Source: Tenacibaculum sp. MAR_2010_89 (GTDB lineage Bacteria; Bacteroidota; Bacteroidia; Flavobacteriales; Flavobacteriaceae). From it: a DNA stretch of 64,000 nt. The position numbers and the translations under genes are program-made. Under the pieces are notes generated by a model that searched no databases, was not told where the DNA came from, and saw only the letters and a program-made list of their open reading frames with translations. Where the stretch lies: assembly GCF_900105985.1 (NCBI RefSeq), contig NZ_FNUB01000005.1, positions 1,426,001 through 1,490,000 on the forward strand. The letters are read 5' to 3'. Positions 59,891 through 64,000 of the stretch are shown here, piece by piece (within the stretch, counting starts at the first letter, position 1; each line of letters opens with the position of its first letter).

Positions 59891-61066
59891 ATGCGAAATG
59901 ATAAAGTCCAAATTTTCGATACTACATTAAGAGACGGAGAACAAGTTCCAGGATGTAAATTAGATACTAAACAAAAGCTTATAATTGCTGAAAGATTAGA
60001 TATCTTGGGTGTTGATGTAATTGAGGCTGGTTTTCCTGTTTCTAGTCCTGGTGATTTTACATCAGTAAACGAAATAGCTAAATTAGTTAAAAATGCTTCT
60101 GTATGTGGATTGACTAGAGCTGTTAAAAAAGATATAGAAGTAGCAGGAGAGGCTTTAAAAGTGGCTATTAAACCAAGAATTCATACAGGTATTGGTACTA
60201 GTGAATCACATATTAAGCATAAATTTAATATTTCTAAAGATGAAGTGATTTTTAGGGCAAAAAATGCTGTTGCTTATGCTAGAAATTTTGTAGGTGATGT
60301 TGAGTTTTTTGCTGAAGATGCAGGAAGAACTGATAATGAATTTTTAGCTAAAGTTTGTGAAGAAGTAATTAAATCAGGAGCAACGGTTTTAAATATTCCA
60401 GATACTACAGGGTATTGTTTGCCAGAAGAATATGGTGAAAAAATTAAATACTTAAAGGATAATGTAAAAGGAATTGAGAATGTAATAATTTCATGTCATT
60501 GTCATAATGATTTAGGACTTGCAACTGCAAATTCTATTGCCGGAGCAATTAATGGAGCACGTCAAATTGAATGTACTATTAATGGTATTGGTGAGCGTGC
60601 AGGGAATACAGCCTTAGAAGAAGTTGTAATGATTTTAAAGCAACATCCATATTTAAATTTAACTACAGATATTGATACAAAATTATTATACGATACAAGT
60701 ATAATGGTTCGTGAAAAAATGGGAATGTTTGTACAGCCTAATAAAGCTATTGTAGGAGCAAATGCTTTTGCTCATAGTTCAGGAATTCATCAAGATGGAG
60801 TAATAAAGAATAGAGAAACGTATGAAATTATTGATCCAGCAGAGGTAGGAGTTACTGAAAGTGCTATAGTTTTAACTGCAAGAAGTGGTAGAGCTGCTTT
60901 AGCATATAGAGCTAAAAAAGTAGGGTATGAGTTAACAAAAATTCAGCTTGATACTGCATATAAAACATTCTTACAATTTGCAGACAGACAAAAAGAAGTA
61001 ATAGATGAAGATATTCATCAAATAATGAAACAAGTAAATAAATTATCAAAAGTAGCATTAGCCTAA
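59891..61066 (+). CDS. leuA: 2-isopropylmalate synthase, short form without regulatory domain
   Basis: Condenses acetyl-CoA with 2-oxoisovalerate, the first leucine step. The TIM-barrel HMGL motifs are clear: [13 protein letters not shown] at residues 9-21, [14 protein letters not shown], and [13 protein letters not shown] for metal binding. At 391 aa it ends after the linker and lacks the about 120-residue C-terminal LeuA dimer domain that binds leucine in the 510- to 560-aa enzymes. Feedback inhibition by leucine is therefore not expected in the classical way. A homocitrate or citramalate synthase is excluded mainly by the leuCDB neighbours. It overlaps leuC by 1 bp. Confidence 0.93.
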   Translation: MRNDKVQIFDTTLRDGEQVPGCKLDTKQKLIIAERLDILGVDVIEAGFPVSSPGDFTSVNEIAKLVKNASVCGLTRAVKKDIEVAGEALKVAIKPRIHTGIGTSESHIKHKFNISKDEVIFRAKNAVAYARNFVGDVEFFAEDAGRTDNEFLAKVCEEVIKSGATVLNIPDTTGYCLPEEYGEKIKYLKDNVKGIENVIISCHCHNDLGLATANSIAGAINGARQIECTINGIGERAGNTALEEVVMILKQHPYLNLTTDIDTKLLYDTSIMVREKMGMFVQPNKAIVGANAFAHSSGIHQDGVIKNRETYEIIDPAEVGVTESAIVLTARSGRAALAYRAKKVGYELTKIQLDTAYKTFLQFADRQKEVIDEDIHQIMKQVNKLSKVALA

Positions 61067-62448
61067 TGGGAAAAACATTATTTGATAAAGTATGGGATGC
61101 GCATGTAGTTGATACTGTACAAAATGGACCTCAAGTTTTATATATAGATAAACACTTAATTCATGAGGTAACAAGTCCTCAGGCTTTTAATGAGTTAAAA
61201 GAGCGTAAAATTCCAATTGCAAGACCAGATAAAACGGTTGCAACTGCTGATCATAATACACCAACGGTAAATCAACATTTACCTATAAAAGATGAATTGT
61301 CTAGAAATCAGTTAGAGCAACTAACTAAAAACTGTGAAGAAAACAACATTACGTTATATGGTTTAGGGCATAAGTATAATGGAATAGTACATGTTATGGC
61401 GCCTGAATTGGGAATTACCCAACCAGGAATGACAATGGTTTGTGGTGATAGTCATACATCAACACATGGAGCTTTTGGAACAATTGCATTTGGGATTGGA
61501 ACAAGTCAAGTGGCTCAGGTATTTGCAAGCCAATGTTTGTTACTAGAGAAGCCTAAAAGTTTACGTGTAAACGTAAACGGAAAACTTAAAAAAGGAGTGT
61601 TACCTAAAGATGTGATTTTATATGTTATAGCTAAATTAGGAACAAACTCTGGAACAGGATATTTTTGTGAATATGCTGGAAATGTATTTGAAGAAATGTC
61701 AATGGAAGGCCGTATGACAGTTTGTAATATGAGTATTGAAATGGGAGCCAGAGGAGGTATGATTGCACCAGATGAAACTACTTTTGAGTATGTTAAAGGT
61801 AGAGAGTTTGCTCCTACAGCTGAAGGGTTTGATAAAAAAGTAGCGTACTGGAAAACATTGAAGACTGATGAGGATGCTGTTTTTGATCAAGAATATACCT
61901 TTGAAGCAGAAGATATTGAACCAATGTTAACTTACGGTACTAATCCTGGAATGGGAATAAAAATATCAGAAAATATTCCTACCAATAATGATGATTCATT
62001 TGAGAAATCATTAGATTACATGGATTTCAAAAAAGGTAAAAGTTTATTGAATACGCCAGTTAATTACGTATTTATAGGAAGTTGTACAAATTCTAGAATT
62101 GAAGATTTTAGGGTAGCTGCAAACTATGTGAAAGGTAAACAAAAAGCATCTAATGTTAATGCGTGGTTGGTTCCAGGTTCACAACAAGTAGCTAAGCAAA
62201 TTCAAGAAGAAGGGCTACAAAATATTTTTGAAGAAGCAGGTTTTCAAATGCGTCAGCCAGGGTGCTCAGCATGTTTAGCTATGAATGATGATAAAATTCC
62301 AGCTGGTGAGTATTGTGTGTCAACTTCTAATAGAAATTTTGAAGGTAGACAAGGTCAGGGAGCAAGAACAATTTTAGCAAGCCCTTTAACTGCAGCCGCT
62401 ACAGCCGTAGAAGGAAAAATTATAAACTTTACAAAATATTTAAATTAA
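61066..62448 (+). CDS. leuC: 3-isopropylmalate dehydratase large subunit
   Basis: Aconitase-family 4Fe-4S lyase isomerising 2- to 3-isopropylmalate with LeuD. 460 aa; [15 protein letters not shown] near residue 125, cluster ligands in FIGSCTNSR and [10 protein letters not shown]. Starts at the leuA stop (TAATG) and ends in the leuD start (TAATG), so the three are coupled. Confidence 0.96.
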   Translation: MGKTLFDKVWDAHVVDTVQNGPQVLYIDKHLIHEVTSPQAFNELKERKIPIARPDKTVATADHNTPTVNQHLPIKDELSRNQLEQLTKNCEENNITLYGLGHKYNGIVHVMAPELGITQPGMTMVCGDSHTSTHGAFGTIAFGIGTSQVAQVFASQCLLLEKPKSLRVNVNGKLKKGVLPKDVILYVIAKLGTNSGTGYFCEYAGNVFEEMSMEGRMTVCNMSIEMGARGGMIAPDETTFEYVKGREFAPTAEGFDKKVAYWKTLKTDEDAVFDQEYTFEAEDIEPMLTYGTNPGMGIKISENIPTNNDDSFEKSLDYMDFKKGKSLLNTPVNYVFIGSCTNSRIEDFRVAANYVKGKQKASNVNAWLVPGSQQVAKQIQEEGLQNIFEEAGFQMRQPGCSACLAMNDDKIPAGEYCVSTSNRNFEGRQGQGARTILASPLTAAATAVEGKIINFTKYLN

Positions 62449-63029
62449 TGGAAAAGTTTGTTAAACTAATAGATACCGGAGTACCATTACCTACTGAGAA
62501 TATAGATACAGATCAAATTATTCCTGCTCGTTTTTTAAAGGCGACAGATAAGAAAGGGTTTGGAGATAACGTATTTAGAGATTGGCGTTACAACAAAGAT
62601 GGTAGTAAGAATACAGATTTTGTTTTAAATAAGTCAAAGTATAGTGGAAGTATCTTAATAGCTGGAAATAATTTTGGTTGTGGGTCAAGTAGAGAACACG
62701 CTGCATGGGCATTATCAGGTTACGGTTTTAAAGTAGTTATAAGTAGTTTTTTTGCTGATATTTTTAAAGGAAATGCTTTAAATAACGGAATTTTACCAAT
62801 TCAAGTTTCAAAAGAGTTTTTAAAAGAGTTATTAGAAAAAGTAACTAGAAATCCTGAAGCTAAGATTATAATTGATTTAGAAAATCAATTATTGAAAACA
62901 TCAATAGATACTATTAAATTTGAAATAGATCCTTATAAAAAGGTATGTTTATTAAATGGATATGATGATATTGATTTTTTGGTAAGTAAGAAAAAAGAAA
63001 TAGAAGTTTTTGAAAATAATTTAGTTTAG
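62448..63029 (+). CDS. leuD: 3-isopropylmalate dehydratase small subunit
   Basis: 193-aa swivelling subunit of isopropylmalate isomerase. [13 protein letters not shown] near residue 20 and [18 protein letters not shown] near residue 70 are the family signatures. Coupled to leuC by a 1-bp overlap, with leuB following after 63 bp. Confidence 0.96.
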   Translation: MEKFVKLIDTGVPLPTENIDTDQIIPARFLKATDKKGFGDNVFRDWRYNKDGSKNTDFVLNKSKYSGSILIAGNNFGCGSSREHAAWALSGYGFKVVISSFFADIFKGNALNNGILPIQVSKEFLKELLEKVTRNPEAKIIIDLENQLLKTSIDTIKFEIDPYKKVCLLNGYDDIDFLVSKKKEIEVFENNLV

Positions 63030-63092
63030 AAATAACCATTTTAGTACCTTTTTAATGTAAAAGAGATTAAAATTTTTTATAAAAAAATAATA

Positions 63093-64000
63093 ATGAAAAT
63101 AAATATAGCAGTAATACCAGGAGATGGAATAGGACCTGAGGTAACAGCTCAAGCAAAAAAAGCATTGAATGCAGTAGCAGATGTTTTTGACCATACATTT
63201 TTGTATAAAGAAGCGCTTATGGGGGCTTGTGCTATTGATGAAACAGGAAATCCTTTACCTAATGAAACAGTAGCTTTATGTAGGAAATCAGATGCTGTTT
63301 TATTTGGAGCAATCGGTGATCCTAAATATGATAATGATCCAACAGCTAAAGTACGTCCTGAGCAAGGTTTGTTACGTTTACGTAAAGAGTTAGGGTTGTT
63401 TTGTAATGTACGTCCAGTAAAGGCATATGATAAATTAATTCAAAACTCTCCGTTAAAAAGAGAGAGAATTGAAGGAACTGATATTAGTATTTTTAGAGAA
63501 TTAACTGGAGGTATTTATTTCGGTATAAAAGAGATTAGTGAAGATGGTAAAATTGCTTTTGATGGTTGTTCGTATTCAGTAGAAGAAATAGAAAGAATTG
63601 CACATTTAGCTTTTCAAGCTGCACAAACTAGGCGTAAAAAATTAACATTGGTTGATAAAGCAAATGTATTAGAAACATCAAGACTGTGGAGAAAAACAGT
63701 AACTGCTTTAGCTGATCAATATCCTGATGTAGCTTTAGATTTCTTGTTTGTAGATAATGCAGCAATGCAGTTAATACTAAATCCAAAACAGTTCGATGTA
63801 ATTTTAACCGAAAACTTATTTGGTGATATCATTTCTGATGAAGCTAGTGTAATTGGTGGTTCTATAGGTTTATTAGCTTCTGCTTCAGTTGGAAAAGAAA
63901 ATGCTTTGTTTGAGCCAATTCATGGTTCTTTTCCACAAGCAAAAGGAAAAGATATAGCAAATCCTTTAGCTTCTATTTTATCAGCTGCAATGCTATTAGA
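63093..64000 (+). CDS. leuB: 3-isopropylmalate dehydrogenase (3'-truncated by window)
   Basis: NAD+-dependent oxidative decarboxylase of 3-isopropylmalate, the last committed leucine enzyme before transamination. It starts ATG 63093 (MKINIAVIPGDGIGPEVTAQ) and stays open to the last base, about 302 of the usual 350-370 residues. GAIGDPKYD, LRLRKELGLFCNVRPVK, RELTGGIYFG, VDKANVLETSRLWR and NLFGDIISDEAS are typical. The C-terminus lies outside the window. Confidence 0.95.
   Translation, partial: MKINIAVIPGDGIGPEVTAQAKKALNAVADVFDHTFLYKEALMGACAIDETGNPLPNETVALCRKSDAVLFGAIGDPKYDNDPTAKVRPEQGLLRLRKELGLFCNVRPVKAYDKLIQNSPLKRERIEGTDISIFRELTGGIYFGIKEISEDGKIAFDGCSYSVEEIERIAHLAFQAAQTRRKKLTLVDKANVLETSRLWRKTVTALADQYPDVALDFLFVDNAAMQLILNPKQFDVILTENLFGDIISDEASVIGGSIGLLASASVGKENALFEPIHGSFPQAKGKDIANPLASILSAAMLL

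Overview
The window is AT-rich chromosomal DNA from a member of the Bacteroidota, almost certainly a marine-type Flavobacteriaceae. Several things point there: a split metH, a HEPN-tailed sulfite reductase, a LeuA without its regulatory domain, paired type II and type III glutamine synthetases, T/A-rich promoters fitting the TTTG-N20-TAnnTTTG pattern, few Shine-Dalgarno sites, and large YD-repeat (RHS) proteins. No genus can be named from the sequence alone.

Layout. 1-14154 (+) is a sulfur-to-methionine block: sulfate adenylyltransferase (cysD partial, cysN), a ferredoxin, siroheme-type sulfite reductase, two siroheme-synthesis genes, a ferredoxin-NADP reductase with a 2Fe-2S ferredoxin, serine acetyltransferase and cysteine synthase. 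A SAM-I riboswitch then heads split methionine synthase, a small unknown protein and metF. 14271-17843 (-) holds an iodotyrosine-deiodinase-like nitroreductase, two small envelope proteins and an unknown duplicated protein. 18092-27037 is an accessory island: single or paired minus-strand genes separated by long imperfect palindromes of about 120-140 bp, one IS3 element, one complete IS110 element and one internally deleted copy of it. A gene-poor 0.84-kb stretch, a tyrosine recombinase and tRNA-Arg(ACG) close the island at 29252. 29299-39400 returns to core functions: an SPFH protein, a Ca2+/Na+ exchanger, a LysE exporter, divergent glutamine synthetases with two dyad operators, two GNATs, a candidate structured RNA and purM.

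39521-48936 is an RHS locus: one secreted YD protein ending in a Hint domain, one RHS core protein with a variable C-terminal domain, a small candidate immunity gene and several tiny ORFs. 49037-52897 (-) carries lspA, an SDR, two TetR regulators with visible operators, a GNAT and an AIM24-family protein. 53043-58166 (-) is the threonine operon thrA-(43-aa ORF)-thrB-thrC, preceded by a 35-aa leader peptide with 12 threonine and 6 isoleucine codons. A conserved 520-aa protein follows, and then divergent leuA-leuC-leuD-leuB, which runs off the end.

The most unusual material is the cassette-like island. Its palindromes share arms and internal sequence, and two of them covary in a central hairpin. 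The IS110 element has inserted at the equivalent point of two different palindromes. Its long left end folds into two loops whose sequences match its target and its own right end, as expected of a bridge RNA. The threonine leader peptide and the small ORF between thrA and thrB are also worth attention.
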